This document shows positions 1 through 8,276 of a stretch of 64,000 bases of DNA, in pieces. The notes under the pieces are model-generated. The model was not told the DNA's origin and ran no database searches. It saw only the letters and a program-made list of their open reading frames with translations. Every line of letters starts with the position of its first letter. The first letter of the stretch is position 1. This DNA is from Rhizobium sp. AC27/96 (lineage in GTDB: Bacteria; Pseudomonadota; Alphaproteobacteria; Rhizobiales; Rhizobiaceae): positions 62,001 through 126,000 of the forward strand of contig NZ_LXKN01000032.1 in the NCBI RefSeq assembly GCF_001692325.1, in the 5' to 3' direction. Both the position numbers and the translations under genes were made by a program.

Positions 1-962
1 TGAACGGGCAGGCCGTTGCAATATTCCACCGTGCCCACAACCTCGCGGATCGAAGGAAAATAAAGCTCGGGGTCGATGCCCTGCGTGTAGAGGTTCATCG
101 CCAGCGTCACCAGATCGACATTTCCGGTGCGTTCGCCATTGCCGAAGAGGCAGCCCTCCACGCGGTCGGCGCCGGCAAGCAGGGCCTGTTCCGCAGAGGC
201 CACCGCCGTGCCTCGGTCATTATGCGGATGGACGCTGATGACGACGGCGTCTCGGCGCGAGATATTGCGGCAAAACCATTCGATCTGGTCGGCATAGACG
301 TTCGGCATCGCCACCTCGACCGTGGCGGGCAGGTTGAGGATGGCCGGGCGATCCACTGTCGGCTGCCAGACGTCGAGAACGCGCTCGCAAATCTCAAGCG
401 CGAAATCCGGCTCGGTGAAGCAGAAGGTTTCAGGCGAATATTCGAAGGTCCAGTCGGTATCCGGCTGCTTGAGGCTCTCCTCCAGCATCGCTGTCACGCC
501 GCTGACGGCGAGATCGACGATCTCGTGCCGCTCCATGCCGAAAACCACGCGGCGGAAGAGCGGCGCGGTGGCGTTGTAGAGATGAACGATGGCCTTGCGG
601 GCGCCAATCAGGGATCCAAAGGTGCGGGCGATGAGATCGCTGCGTGACTGGGTCAGCACCTGGATCGCAACATCCTCGGGAATCCGATCTTCCTCGATCA
701 AGGCGCGGACGAAATCGAACTCGATCTGCGAGGCCGACGGAAAAGCGACTTCGATTTCCTTGAAGCCGGAGGCGAGCAGCATGTCGTAGAAGCGCAGCTT
801 GCGCTCGACATCCATCGGATTGGCAAGTGCCTGATTGCCATCGCGCAGATCCGTGGACAGCCAGCGCGGCGCCTTGGCGAGCCGTCTGCTCGGCCATTGC
901 CGATCAGGCAATTCGATGGGTGAGATAAAGGGGCGATATTTGGTCTCGGGATTCTTCAACAT
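1..962 (-). CDS. leuA: 2-isopropylmalate synthase (5' part, runs off the window)
   Basis: Catalyses the first committed step of leucine synthesis in the cytosol, condensing acetyl-CoA with 2-ketoisovalerate. Only about 320 N-terminal residues are inside the window, with no stop codon. The HMGL-type catalytic barrel is recognisable: DLRDGNQAL near residue 38 is the family's DxRDGxQ loop, and SVHPHNDRGT near residue 242 holds the HxHND metal-binding motif. The opening MLKNPETKYRPF resembles the longer LeuA form (about 560 residues) that I associate with rhizobia. The ATG at 962 follows GGAACGGATC, a modest ribosome site. A 284-base leader separates it from the divergent AraC gene. This leader holds a strong hairpin and a possible Leu-rich peptide, suggesting attenuation. 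Identity is firm; the C-terminal regulatory domain cannot be checked. Confidence 0.93.
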   Translation of the reverse strand, partial: MLKNPETKYRPFISPIELPDRQWPSRRLAKAPRWLSTDLRDGNQALANPMDVERKLRFYDMLLASGFKEIEVAFPSASQIEFDFVRALIEEDRIPEDVAIQVLTQSRSDLIARTFGSLIGARKAIVHLYNATAPLFRRVVFGMERHEIVDLAVSGVTAMLEESLKQPDTDWTFEYSPETFCFTEPDFALEICERVLDVWQPTVDRPAILNLPATVEVAMPNVYADQIEWFCRNISRRDAVVISVHPHNDRGTAVASAEQALLAGADRVEGCLFGNGERTGNVDLVTLAMNLYTQGIDPELYFPSIREVVGTVEYCNGLPV

Positions 963-1013
963 GATCCGTTCCGTTGCGTGCTGGTATTTTGGGAAAAAGC
1001 GGACAGCAGCCTA

Positions 1014-1046
1014 CGGTCGCCGGGATGCCGTCAGTCCCGACGACCG
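1014..1046 (-). promoter_or_regulatory. leuA leader hairpin
   Basis: In the leuA mRNA sense, a 12-bp stem (CGGTCGTCGGGA paired with TCCCGGCGACCG, one G-U pair) closes a 9-base loop 52 bases upstream of the leuA ATG. A run of five U lies 15 bases beyond the stem. The stop of the candidate leader peptide falls in the loop. This suggests an attenuator or anti-attenuator, but the U run is not directly next to the stem. Confidence 0.45.
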
Positions 1047-1159
1047 CCGCTAAGTCGCAGCGCAACGGAAACAAGCAGATTGGCAAGCGCGTCAGTCGAG
1101 CTTGCCTGCAAGTGCAAGGATGCAACGGCTGCCGGATGCAGCCTGTCGGAGCCATGCAT
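1031..1159 (-). other. possible leuA leader peptide
   Basis: A 42-codon frame upstream of leuA begins MHGSDRLHPAA and ends ALRLSGGRRD. Its last third has several Leu codons and two Val codons (ALANLLVSVALRL). Its TGA stop (1031-1033 on the other strand) sits in the loop of the hairpin at 1014-1046. That position is what translational control of an alternative RNA fold would need. No strong ribosome site precedes the ATG, and an in-frame TTG further in is also possible. It could be chance coding; the case rests on codon content, position and the hairpin. Confidence 0.3.
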
Positions 1160-1246
1160 ATTGCGGGAAGAGATAAACACCTGACGAGAGATTCCTGCCT
1201 GAACGAATTCTAGGTTATCGTTCCCCGCCATGATATTCTCACGCGT

Positions 1247-2044
1247 ATGGATCAATTATCGTCGCAAAAGGATCAGGCATATTTGCAGTCTGGTGTCAGC
1301 GTTACCGAAGACGTTGCCGTCATCGCGCATGATGATCACCATTTTTCCAGCCCCAGGCACAGCCACCATCGGGCGCAACTCCTCTACGCCGTTAGCGGCG
1401 TGATATCCTTGACGACGAGTAGCGGCACCTGGGTCGTCCCTCCAAGCCGCGCGGTCTGGCTGCCGCCGAACCTCGAACATGTCACCACAAGCCATACGAG
1501 CGTGCAATTTCGCTCGCTGCTGATCGACGCCGAGAGCGATGCGGCCCTGCCGAAAGACTGCATGGTGGTCGAGGTCACTCCACTGCTGCGCGAGCTTATC
1601 CTTCGGCTCGCCGAACTGGTGGGCCAACCCGACAGGCCGGAGATGGCGAACGGTGTTATCCGCCTGCTCCTCCTCGAACTGAGCTTCCTGCCGGCACAGC
1701 CGCTCAACCTGCCGATGCCGACGCATACGGCACTCGCCGAATTCTGCCATTGGATGCGCAAAGATCTTGCTCGCGAACTCTCCATCGAACAGGCAGCCCA
1801 GCAGCTTCATATGAGCCGGGCAACCTTCATGCGGCTGTTTCAACGCGAGACGGGATTGAGTTTCGGCAAATGGCGCCAGCAAGCCCGAATGCTGAAGGCG
1901 CTGGCATTATTGGCGGAAGAAAAAAGCGTTCTCGAGGTCGCCCTGGAATGCGGCTACGACAGCCCGAGTGCCTTCTCGGCGATGTTTCGGCGCTCCCTTG
2001 GGCGGTCGCCGCGAGACTATTTTCAATCCGCATTAACGGCCTGA
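1247..2044 (+). CDS. AraC-family transcriptional regulator with cupin sensor
   Basis: A 265-residue cytosolic regulator. The N-terminal half is a cupin-type sensor with a His cluster (PRHSHHRAQLL near residue 44) and the PPSRAVWLPPNLEH pattern typical of AraC_binding folds. The C-terminal 100 residues form two helix-turn-helix motifs: LSIEQAAQQLHMSRATFMRL, then VLEVALECGYDSPSAFSAMF, ending in GRSPRDYF. The ATG has no clear Shine-Dalgarno site, so an internal start cannot be excluded. It is divergent from leuA and has no partner gene on its right, where the GNAT gene converges. Effector and targets are unknown. Family assignment is secure. Confidence 0.9.
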   Translation: MDQLSSQKDQAYLQSGVSVTEDVAVIAHDDHHFSSPRHSHHRAQLLYAVSGVISLTTSSGTWVVPPSRAVWLPPNLEHVTTSHTSVQFRSLLIDAESDAALPKDCMVVEVTPLLRELILRLAELVGQPDRPEMANGVIRLLLLELSFLPAQPLNLPMPTHTALAEFCHWMRKDLARELSIEQAAQQLHMSRATFMRLFQRETGLSFGKWRQQARMLKALALLAEEKSVLEVALECGYDSPSAFSAMFRRSLGRSPRDYFQSALTA

Positions 2045-2076
2045 ACTCCCGGCACCATATTACTGGGAGGCAACCC

Positions 2077-2628
2077 CTATCGTTCGTCGGCAAGGCAACC
2101 GAACATACGAAAATCATGGAATGTCCCTTTGAACCACGCCTTCTGACGAAGCGTTCCCTCATATCGGAAGCCGGCCTTTTCGAGAACCCGATCGGATCCA
2201 ACATTTCCCGGCAGCGTCCAGGCCTCGATACGGTTCAGCGAAAAATCTTCGAAACCGCATTGGACCACGGCCCGCGCCGCTTCGCTCATCAGTCCTTTGC
2301 CCCAGGATGAAGGATGTAGTTCATACCCAATTTCCGCCATTCTCGAATACCGGTTGATACTGTTGAAGCGGATGGCGCCGATCAGTCGTCCTGATACGCT
2401 TTCTTCCATGATCCACGCGCAGCCCTTCCCCTTCGACAAGGCCGTGCACATCCATTTCAACGATCGCTCCGCCTGAGGCTTCTTCGGTGCATCCGGCCAA
2501 TTCGAAAACCGCGTGACTTCCGGGATCGAAAGCAGGTCGTGCCAGCCCTGGCAATCATCGGCGGTCGGCTCGCGCAGCCGCAAGCGATCGGTCGAGAGTG
2601 TGGGAAAGCTATCTTTGGACAAAGCCAT
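2077..2628 (-). CDS. GNAT acetyltransferase, RimJ/RimL-like
   Basis: A 183-residue acetyl-CoA-dependent N-acetyltransferase of the RimJ/RimL/SpeG type. It opens with LSTDRLRLREPTADD, the usual start of this family. The acetyl-CoA loop is ELHPSSWGKGLMSEAARAV, equivalent to the (Q/R)xxGxG/A motif, and the C-terminal VLEKAGFRYEGTLRQ motif (N/A)xxSxxxxEKxGF is present. Its ATG lies 10 bases past the stop of the serine hydrolase gene. The only plausible ribosome site (GGGAGG) lies inside the 3' end of that gene, so the two are probably cotranscribed and perhaps translationally coupled. Substrate unknown (amine, antibiotic or protein N-terminus). Confidence 0.88.
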   Translation of the reverse strand: MALSKDSFPTLSTDRLRLREPTADDCQGWHDLLSIPEVTRFSNWPDAPKKPQAERSLKWMCTALSKGKGCAWIMEESVSGRLIGAIRFNSINRYSRMAEIGYELHPSSWGKGLMSEAARAVVQCGFEDFSLNRIEAWTLPGNVGSDRVLEKAGFRYEGTLRQKAWFKGTFHDFRMFGCLADER

Positions 2629-2637
2629 GATACGGCT

Positions 2638-3705
2638 TCAAACCTCCCGGAAATTGGCAAGAATGATCTCGCGCCAGATCCGGGTGGGTGTAATCCACGC
2701 GTCCCATTCATTGTATTTGCCGGAATAGATGACGGCGGCTATATTCGCATCGGGCATCAGCCAAAGTCTTTGCCCGCCGTTTCCAAACCCGGCATACCAT
2801 GGCCGTGCATCGGGAAAGGCCGGAGCCGGCGCATCGCCGCAAAACCAGAGCCTGCCATAGCTCAGACCATCTCCAGTTGGAATCGCCGGTGTCAGCGACT
2901 GTGTGATCCAGTCTTCGGAAATGATCCTTTGGCCGCGCCATATGCCCTTCTGCAGAACAAGCACCCCGATCTTCAGCAGATCGGGGGCAGTCAGACGCAG
3001 CCCCGACGCCGCGGAAGCCACCCCGTCATGTCCGGTAGACCAATGGAATGTCGCGATATCAAGCGGCTCGAACAAGGTTTCCCGTGCGAAATCGGGTAGG
3101 GATTTGCCGCTACCTCGCTCGATGATCGCCCCCACAAGCGCGACGCTGCCGCCGGAATAGATCCAGCTCGTTCCCGGCGGCTCAACGATCGGACGTTCGA
3201 GGACGAAACGATAACGATCCTCCGCCATTTCCATGGCGATTTCGCTGTTCAGGGGATCGGTATAGGGACGGTCCTCATCCCACTCCATTCCAAGCGTCAT
3301 CGTGAGTGCATGTTCAATGGTGATCCTCGATCGATCGCCATCAGCACCGAGATCGGCATATTCGGGAAATTGCGCGAAAAGCGACGCTTCAGGCAGCGGT
3401 ACCAATCCCTTATCCAGTGCGATGCCGTAGAGAAGGCTGACGACACTCTTGGTCACCGAGCGAAGATCATGAAGCGTCTGCGCGTCGAACGGGACATCGC
3501 CGAGCGGCGCACCCCAGTTTTCATCGCGACCGGTCGTATAATATTCCAGGAACACATGCTCCGAGCGAGCGGCAAGCACGACATGCAGGTCGCGCAGGAG
3601 GCCGGCTTCGATCCCGGCCAGAAGCTTGCGCCCGACTTCGGGATCGAGACCCAGTGCCTGAGGGGTCGTGCCGGCTGAGGGGGTTGCTGTGTGAGGTGTA
3701 GTCAC
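2638..3705 (-). CDS. serine hydrolase, class C beta-lactamase / 6-aminohexanoate-dimer hydrolase-like
   Basis: A 355-residue member of the beta-lactamase/penicillin-binding-protein fold. The catalytic SxxK is in LRSVTKSVVSLLYGIAL (near residue 87). The second motif is a Tyr in SWIYSGGSVALVG, and a late Gly-rich stretch (GFGNGGQRLWL) stands where the KTG/HxG motif would be. No signal peptide is visible, so it is probably cytosolic, which fits esterases or nylon-oligomer hydrolases better than true beta-lactamases. The start is GTG at 3705, preceded by GGAGATTTC at good spacing; there is no earlier better start. First gene of a pair with the GNAT gene. Substrate not predictable. Confidence 0.87.
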   Translation of the reverse strand: MTTPHTATPSAGTTPQALGLDPEVGRKLLAGIEAGLLRDLHVVLAARSEHVFLEYYTTGRDENWGAPLGDVPFDAQTLHDLRSVTKSVVSLLYGIALDKGLVPLPEASLFAQFPEYADLGADGDRSRITIEHALTMTLGMEWDEDRPYTDPLNSEIAMEMAEDRYRFVLERPIVEPPGTSWIYSGGSVALVGAIIERGSGKSLPDFARETLFEPLDIATFHWSTGHDGVASAASGLRLTAPDLLKIGVLVLQKGIWRGQRIISEDWITQSLTPAIPTGDGLSYGRLWFCGDAPAPAFPDARPWYAGFGNGGQRLWLMPDANIAAVIYSGKYNEWDAWITPTRIWREIILANFREV

Positions 3706-3915
3706 GAAATCTCCACTCCCATTTCGCCATTACCGGCGCAACCGACCGATGCGCCTTTCAAGGCGCATTTATGCACCATCGAGAACAACGATATTTGACG
3801 CCTGCAGGGCTCCGGAACGAAGCACGGCAACGCTGCTTCGCATGCTGAATAAAACCCAGGGTTTTGCCAATACCCTACGGCGGGAAATAGAGCAGCCCCG
3901 GGGGAATGCGATGGG

Positions 3916-5718
3916 CTAGCCTCTTTTCAAGGCCTCTTGCGTTCCCATCGCAAAGGCCGCTACCGTCTGGTTGCGCCCGCTCAGCTTCGCCTTCAGCAGA
4001 GCGCCGTCGGCACGGTTGATCAAGGTCGTCGTCGGCCCTGAAATCGGAGAGGAAGCGACACCGACCGAGATGGAGAGAGGCCCGACAATGCGGCCACGAT
4101 AGGAGAAGGGCGTGGTGAACACGCCGGTGCGGAGTTTCTCCGCCAGCCGGAAGCCCTCTTCATCCGCAATGTCGGTCGCAATCACCGTCAGTTCCTCCCC
4201 GCCGAACCTATAGGCCGTGCCGGTATCGCCAACCGTATCGGAGACGATCTGCGCGACATGGCGCAGCACTTCGTCGCCGGCATCGTGGCCGAACTCGTCA
4301 TTGAAGCGCTTGAAGTGGTCGATGTCGATCATCATGCAGACGACGGTACGGGCGGACTGGTCGCGGTGCAGCGTGTTCAAAGCCTCGTCGAGGGAACGAC
4401 GGTTGAAGAGACCGGTCAGTGCATCGCGCACCGCGAGGCTGGTCAGTTTATCCCGCAGCTGCAGATTGGCGATGGCAAGGCCGATGTTTTCGGCGATCAG
4501 CTCAAGGTAAAGCTGCGGCGCATCCACGGCGGTCGCATCCTTGGTGCGGTCTTCGAAATAGAGCAGGCCGATCGCTTCGCCGAGCGCGGTCAAGGGAACG
4601 CAGAGCCCCGGAATGCCCGCTTCATCCAGATGCTGGCACGAAATATCATTGTCCGCGACATGGCTGACATGCGGCCGTCCGCGACGCAGCCCCCAGCAGG
4701 CCGAGGCCGGAAAAGATGTTTCGGTGTGAGCCGGATCGAGCCACCGGCTGACCTCGGACAAGGCCGACCTGCTCTCGTTCATGGTATAGAGACAGCCGGC
4801 AATGCCAGGAAAGATCCGCGGCACGAAGAGGGCTACGACCTCGGCCAGCTCATTCTGGGCATAGCAGGCCTGGAGGCGGTGCATCATCTGCAAGATGAGA
4901 TCCTTGGTCTGCAGATCCCGCTTGCGCTCGGCATCCAGCCGATTGCGCTCCAGCCCATTCTCGCGGAAGATCTGTATCGCATCGTTCATTTCGCCGATTT
5001 CGTCTCCCCGGCGATCATTGGGAACTTCGACGGTATAATCCTGCTTTGCCAGCCGATTGACGATCCCTGTCATGCGCACGAGCGGCAGGGCAACCCTGCG
5101 CCGAAGGATGAAGTAGAGGACCGCAAGAAATATCGCGGCGGTCAGAGCGAGCATCACCTTGGCGACATCGGCCCAAAGATCGCTGCGCGCCTGCGCGCTG
5201 CGCACGGCAGCCTCGGTGCGCGCGGTGGCCAGAGACCGAAACTGGGCGACAGCATTGAGCAAGGCCGTTTGGTTGCGCTCATGCTCGGGGCCGAACAGCG
5301 TCTCGCGGGCACTCGCCTGATTGCCGCCGGTATAGCTTGCGACAGCCGATCCCTCGATCTTGTCGAGCGCCTCTGCATTGGCGGCGACCTGCTCGACGAC
5401 CTGAAGCTCACCATCGGGAATGCCAAGGTTGCGCAGGGCATTGATCGCGGTATCGCGGCGGCGCTCTTCGCCCTCATCGACCGTGAAGGCATCAAGATGC
5501 CTTGCATCGCCGCGCATGACATAGAGACGGGCTTCGTCCGTCATCTCCTCCGCTCCCAGCGCAAGCTCTTCGCCCATGCTGTTCAGCAGCAGGTGCTGCT
5601 CCACCGCTTGCCTTTCCTGGGTGGCGCTTCGCGCTGACAGAATGAAAGCCACGGCGGACAGCACGGTCAGGACCACGGTGATCCCGTAGGCCCAGTTCGT
5701 AATTGTCGTAATTCTCAT
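3916..5718 (-). CDS. membrane diguanylate cyclase (4-helix sensor, HAMP, GAF-like, GGDEF)
   Basis: A 600-residue inner-membrane enzyme predicted to make cyclic di-GMP. Layout: membrane helix at residues 8-28; periplasmic helical region to about 185; second membrane helix (VMLALTAAIFLAVLYFIL); HAMP segment with PLVRMTGIVNRLAKQDY and the DEIGEM box; a GAF-like region about 285-415; GGDEF domain about 430-585. The active-site signature is RFGGEEL, a functional GGEEF variant. The allosteric I-site RxxD, normally just upstream, reads TVGD here, so product inhibition at that site is probably lost. No EAL domain. GAGGAAG precedes the ATG well. It is transcribed alone, divergent from the CHASE3 kinase across a long intergenic region. 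Confidence 0.92.
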   Translation of the reverse strand: MRITTITNWAYGITVVLTVLSAVAFILSARSATQERQAVEQHLLLNSMGEELALGAEEMTDEARLYVMRGDARHLDAFTVDEGEERRRDTAINALRNLGIPDGELQVVEQVAANAEALDKIEGSAVASYTGGNQASARETLFGPEHERNQTALLNAVAQFRSLATARTEAAVRSAQARSDLWADVAKVMLALTAAIFLAVLYFILRRRVALPLVRMTGIVNRLAKQDYTVEVPNDRRGDEIGEMNDAIQIFRENGLERNRLDAERKRDLQTKDLILQMMHRLQACYAQNELAEVVALFVPRIFPGIAGCLYTMNESRSALSEVSRWLDPAHTETSFPASACWGLRRGRPHVSHVADNDISCQHLDEAGIPGLCVPLTALGEAIGLLYFEDRTKDATAVDAPQLYLELIAENIGLAIANLQLRDKLTSLAVRDALTGLFNRRSLDEALNTLHRDQSARTVVCMMIDIDHFKRFNDEFGHDAGDEVLRHVAQIVSDTVGDTGTAYRFGGEELTVIATDIADEEGFRLAEKLRTGVFTTPFSYRGRIVGPLSISVGVASSPISGPTTTLINRADGALLKAKLSGRNQTVAAFAMGTQEALKRG

Positions 5719-6339
5719 ATGCCGGCTTCCTCTGCGCCTTGTTCATGCATGCCTGAAGTGTCCGTCTCGTCGATCCCTCAGTTATGACATCTATATATCA
5801 GGATAAACCGTGAATGGGCCGCAGGGAAAGTTGTTCCCGGGTTCATATGGCGCGAGCCCCCTTGCAATCCTCGTTCCACGGACCGGTCGATGCACCACGA
5901 AGCGCGCGCAACGAAAAGAGATTGGCATGGCCTCCACTGACGAGAATCCCGGTCCCGGCTGAGGGGCCGACCCCGGGACTCCCGGCTGTCGTCAGGGGTG
6001 CGTACGACAGCACGGTCACCAAATCGATTTTCAGATCGGCAATCCATAGGCCGACCGGAAGCTGGAAAACACAAGCTTAAGTTCCACAAGTGACTGCCCC
6101 ATTTTGGGACACCTGCAAGGCAGCGGCGATTATTACAAATTTCTTTTACAACGAAATCTGCGTTGGCTTGCTTAGCATTCTGCTCTGACTGCCCCAATTC
6201 AGCCAAAGGCAGTGACCGATGCCTCCTCTTTGCGCGGGATCGCAGCCAAAAACTTGCAATACGTCCCTTGATGTTGTGCTTTCTTTTAGCCATTTGTCGC
6301 GATACAAAACACCGCGTCGCACCGCGCGGATGGATATAC
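5719..6339. other. 621-bp intergenic region between cyclase and CHASE3 kinase
   Basis: No convincing gene here. Frames that cross it lack ribosome sites and resemble no family I know. It holds a 7-bp GC-rich stem (GTCCCGG at 5952-5958, CCGGGAC at 5973-5979) and two copies of TGACTGCCCCA (6091-6101 and 6186-6196), 95 bp apart, upstream of the kinase. The right part is AT-rich (for example around 6130-6150) and probably carries the kinase promoter. Confidence 0.5.
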
Positions 6340-7833
6340 ATGAAATCGAATATGCATTTCTTGCGGTCGACGCTGTTGGCCTTGATCTTCGGGATCGCTG
6401 TGCTTGTCGTCATTGTCGGCTCATCCCTGTGGCTTGTGCAGCTCAATAGCGATTATTCATCCCGCACCACCGAATTGCGCAGGTTGCGCAGCTTCGCAGC
6501 CGATCTGCTCAGCACCATCCAGGATGCCGAGACCGGGCAGCGCGGTTACTTGCTGACCACCGACACGTCGTATCTGGCGCCCTATAACAAGGCCGTCGCC
6601 GAACTTCCCGCACGGCGCAGCAGATTGATGGAATCCGCTTCCGCCGATCCTGACTATGCCGGCAAATTGAAAGGCCTCGATCAAGCCATCGATCTCAAGA
6701 TGGCCGAGCTGAAGACCGCCATCGATTCTGCCCAGCAAGGAAACATGGCCGACGCCGTCGCCCTGGTGAAAACCAACTCCGGCGAGCTCTACATGCACAA
6801 CATCAGGAGCATACTCGGCGGCTTCCTGGCCACAATCGACGATCGCTTGCGCACGATCGTCTCCGACCAATTGTCCGCCGCCGGGAACCTTCGCTGGGTT
6901 ACGATCTGCGGCGCCCTTGCGATCGTCATCGTGCTTGCCGGCGCGATTGCCATTATCTTCCAGCACATACGCGACCTTTCCCGGGCGCGGGAAGCGGTGC
7001 TGCGCCTCAACACGGGACTGGAAGAACGCGTGAACGAGCGAACACAGGACCTGATACGCGCCAACCAGGAGATTCAACGCTTCGCCTATATCGTCACGCA
7101 TGATCTGCGCGCGCCGCTGGTCAACATCATGGGCTTCCTCAGCGAGTTGGAAAACTCGATGAAATCGCTGCGCGCCTATGTGCTTACAGACAAAAGCAAA
7201 CCGGATGAAAACGATATTCGCGAGGCACGCCTGGCCGTCGAGGAGGATCTGCCCGAAGCTGTCGGCTTCATCCGTTCATCGACCCAGAAGATGGACTCGT
7301 TGATCAACGCGATATTGAAGATTTCCCGGGACGGGCGGCGGAAATTGCAGCCGGAGCGGATCGACCTCAAAAGCCTGCTCGATGCGACGGCCGCAAGTGT
7401 CCATCATCAGATTCTGGATGCCGGCGGCAAGGCTGAAATCTCCGTCCGGGCGGGCAATCTGGTGACCGACCGCTTCTCGCTCGAACAGATCGTCGGCAAC
7501 CTGTTCGACAATGCAGTCAAATATCAGATGAAGGGCCGCCCTCTCGAGTTGAAAGTGGACGCCTATCAGGAGGGACGGGACAGGATCAGGATCGATGTGC
7601 GCGACAATGGCCGCGGCATCGCCAAGCAGGATCAGGAGCGCGTGTTCGAGCTGTTTCGCCGGGCGGGTGATCAGGATCAGGCCGGCGAAGGGATAGGTCT
7701 TGCCTATGTTCGTTCGCTTATCAGAAACCTCGGCGGTGATATCACCGTTGAATCGGATTTGGGGACAGGCAGCATTTTCAGGCTGGTGCTTCCGTCGGAT
7801 CTCACAAAAATTACAAGGAGCATATCGGCATGA
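6340..7833 (+). CDS. CHASE3-domain sensor histidine kinase
   Basis: A 497-residue inner-membrane kinase. A first membrane helix (LLALIFGIAVLVVIVGSSLW) is followed by a periplasmic CHASE3 domain with the hallmark DAETGQRGYLLT, then a second helix (ICGALAIVIVLAGAIAIIF) near residues 190-210. The HisKA box is FAYIVTHDLRAPLVNIMGF with the phospho-His near residue 254. The ATPase shows NLFDNAVKY, DNGRGI and GEGIGLAY. I chose the ATG at 6340 because the first membrane helix begins soon after. An upstream extension to 6163 is open but reads as unusual, Cys-rich sequence. Its stop overlaps the next start (ATGA), so it is cotranscribed with the two receiver genes. Confidence 0.9.
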   Translation: MKSNMHFLRSTLLALIFGIAVLVVIVGSSLWLVQLNSDYSSRTTELRRLRSFAADLLSTIQDAETGQRGYLLTTDTSYLAPYNKAVAELPARRSRLMESASADPDYAGKLKGLDQAIDLKMAELKTAIDSAQQGNMADAVALVKTNSGELYMHNIRSILGGFLATIDDRLRTIVSDQLSAAGNLRWVTICGALAIVIVLAGAIAIIFQHIRDLSRAREAVLRLNTGLEERVNERTQDLIRANQEIQRFAYIVTHDLRAPLVNIMGFLSELENSMKSLRAYVLTDKSKPDENDIREARLAVEEDLPEAVGFIRSSTQKMDSLINAILKISRDGRRKLQPERIDLKSLLDATAASVHHQILDAGGKAEISVRAGNLVTDRFSLEQIVGNLFDNAVKYQMKGRPLELKVDAYQEGRDRIRIDVRDNGRGIAKQDQERVFELFRRAGDQDQAGEGIGLAYVRSLIRNLGGDITVESDLGTGSIFRLVLPSDLTKITRSISA

Positions 7834-8276
7834 GAGCGACAGGTCAGGAAGTTACGATCGTCATGATCGAGGACGACGAAGGTCATGCGCGGCTGATTGA
7901 AAAGAACGTGCGTCGCGCCGGCGTCCACAACGAAATCATTCCGTTTACGCTCGGCAAGAAAGCGCTCAATTTTATCCTCGGCGAAGAGCGCGACGGTCTC
8001 GTCAATAAAGACCGACATCTCCTCATTCTCCTCGATCTCAATCTTCCCGACATGTCCGGCATCGATATCCTCGAACAGATCAAGGGGAACGAACACACCA
8101 AGTGTCTGCCGGTCGTGGTCCTGACGACCACCGATGACGAGCGGGAGATACAGAAATGCTATGATCTCGGCGCCAACGTCTACATCACCAAGCCTGTGGA
8201 CTATGACGGCTTTGCGAACGCGATCCGAAATCTCGGGATGTTCTTCTCCGTGATCCAGGTACCTTCGGCATCCTGA
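7830..8276 (+). CDS. single-domain response regulator, Rcp1-like
   Basis: A 148-residue stand-alone receiver domain. The acidic pair is IEDDEGHARLI at the N-terminus, the phospho-acceptor Asp is in LLILLDLNLPDMSG (near residue 69), the switch Thr is in VVLTTTDDE and the conserved Lys is in YITKPVDYDGF. The DLNLPDMSG form and the 8-10 residue insert before it match the Rcp1 type that partners phytochrome-like or CHASE3 kinases. No DNA-binding domain, so it must pass its signal by protein contact or phosphotransfer. AAGGAG precedes the ATG; the ATG overlaps the kinase stop by 4 bases and its own stop overlaps the next ATG by one base. Tight operon coupling suggests a fixed relay. Confidence 0.93.
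   Translation: MRATGQEVTIVMIEDDEGHARLIEKNVRRAGVHNEIIPFTLGKKALNFILGEERDGLVNKDRHLLILLDLNLPDMSGIDILEQIKGNEHTKCLPVVVLTTTDDEREIQKCYDLGANVYITKPVDYDGFANAIRNLGMFFSVIQVPSAS

Noticed and set aside
4258..5637. A 459-codon + strand frame over the diguanylate cyclase
   Set aside because: Antisense shadow of a clear GGDEF gene, common in GC-rich DNA.
5778..6446. A 222-codon minus-strand frame upstream of the cyclase
   Set aside because: Overlaps the kinase start antisense, no ribosome site, Arg/Ser/Cys-rich translation without family resemblance.
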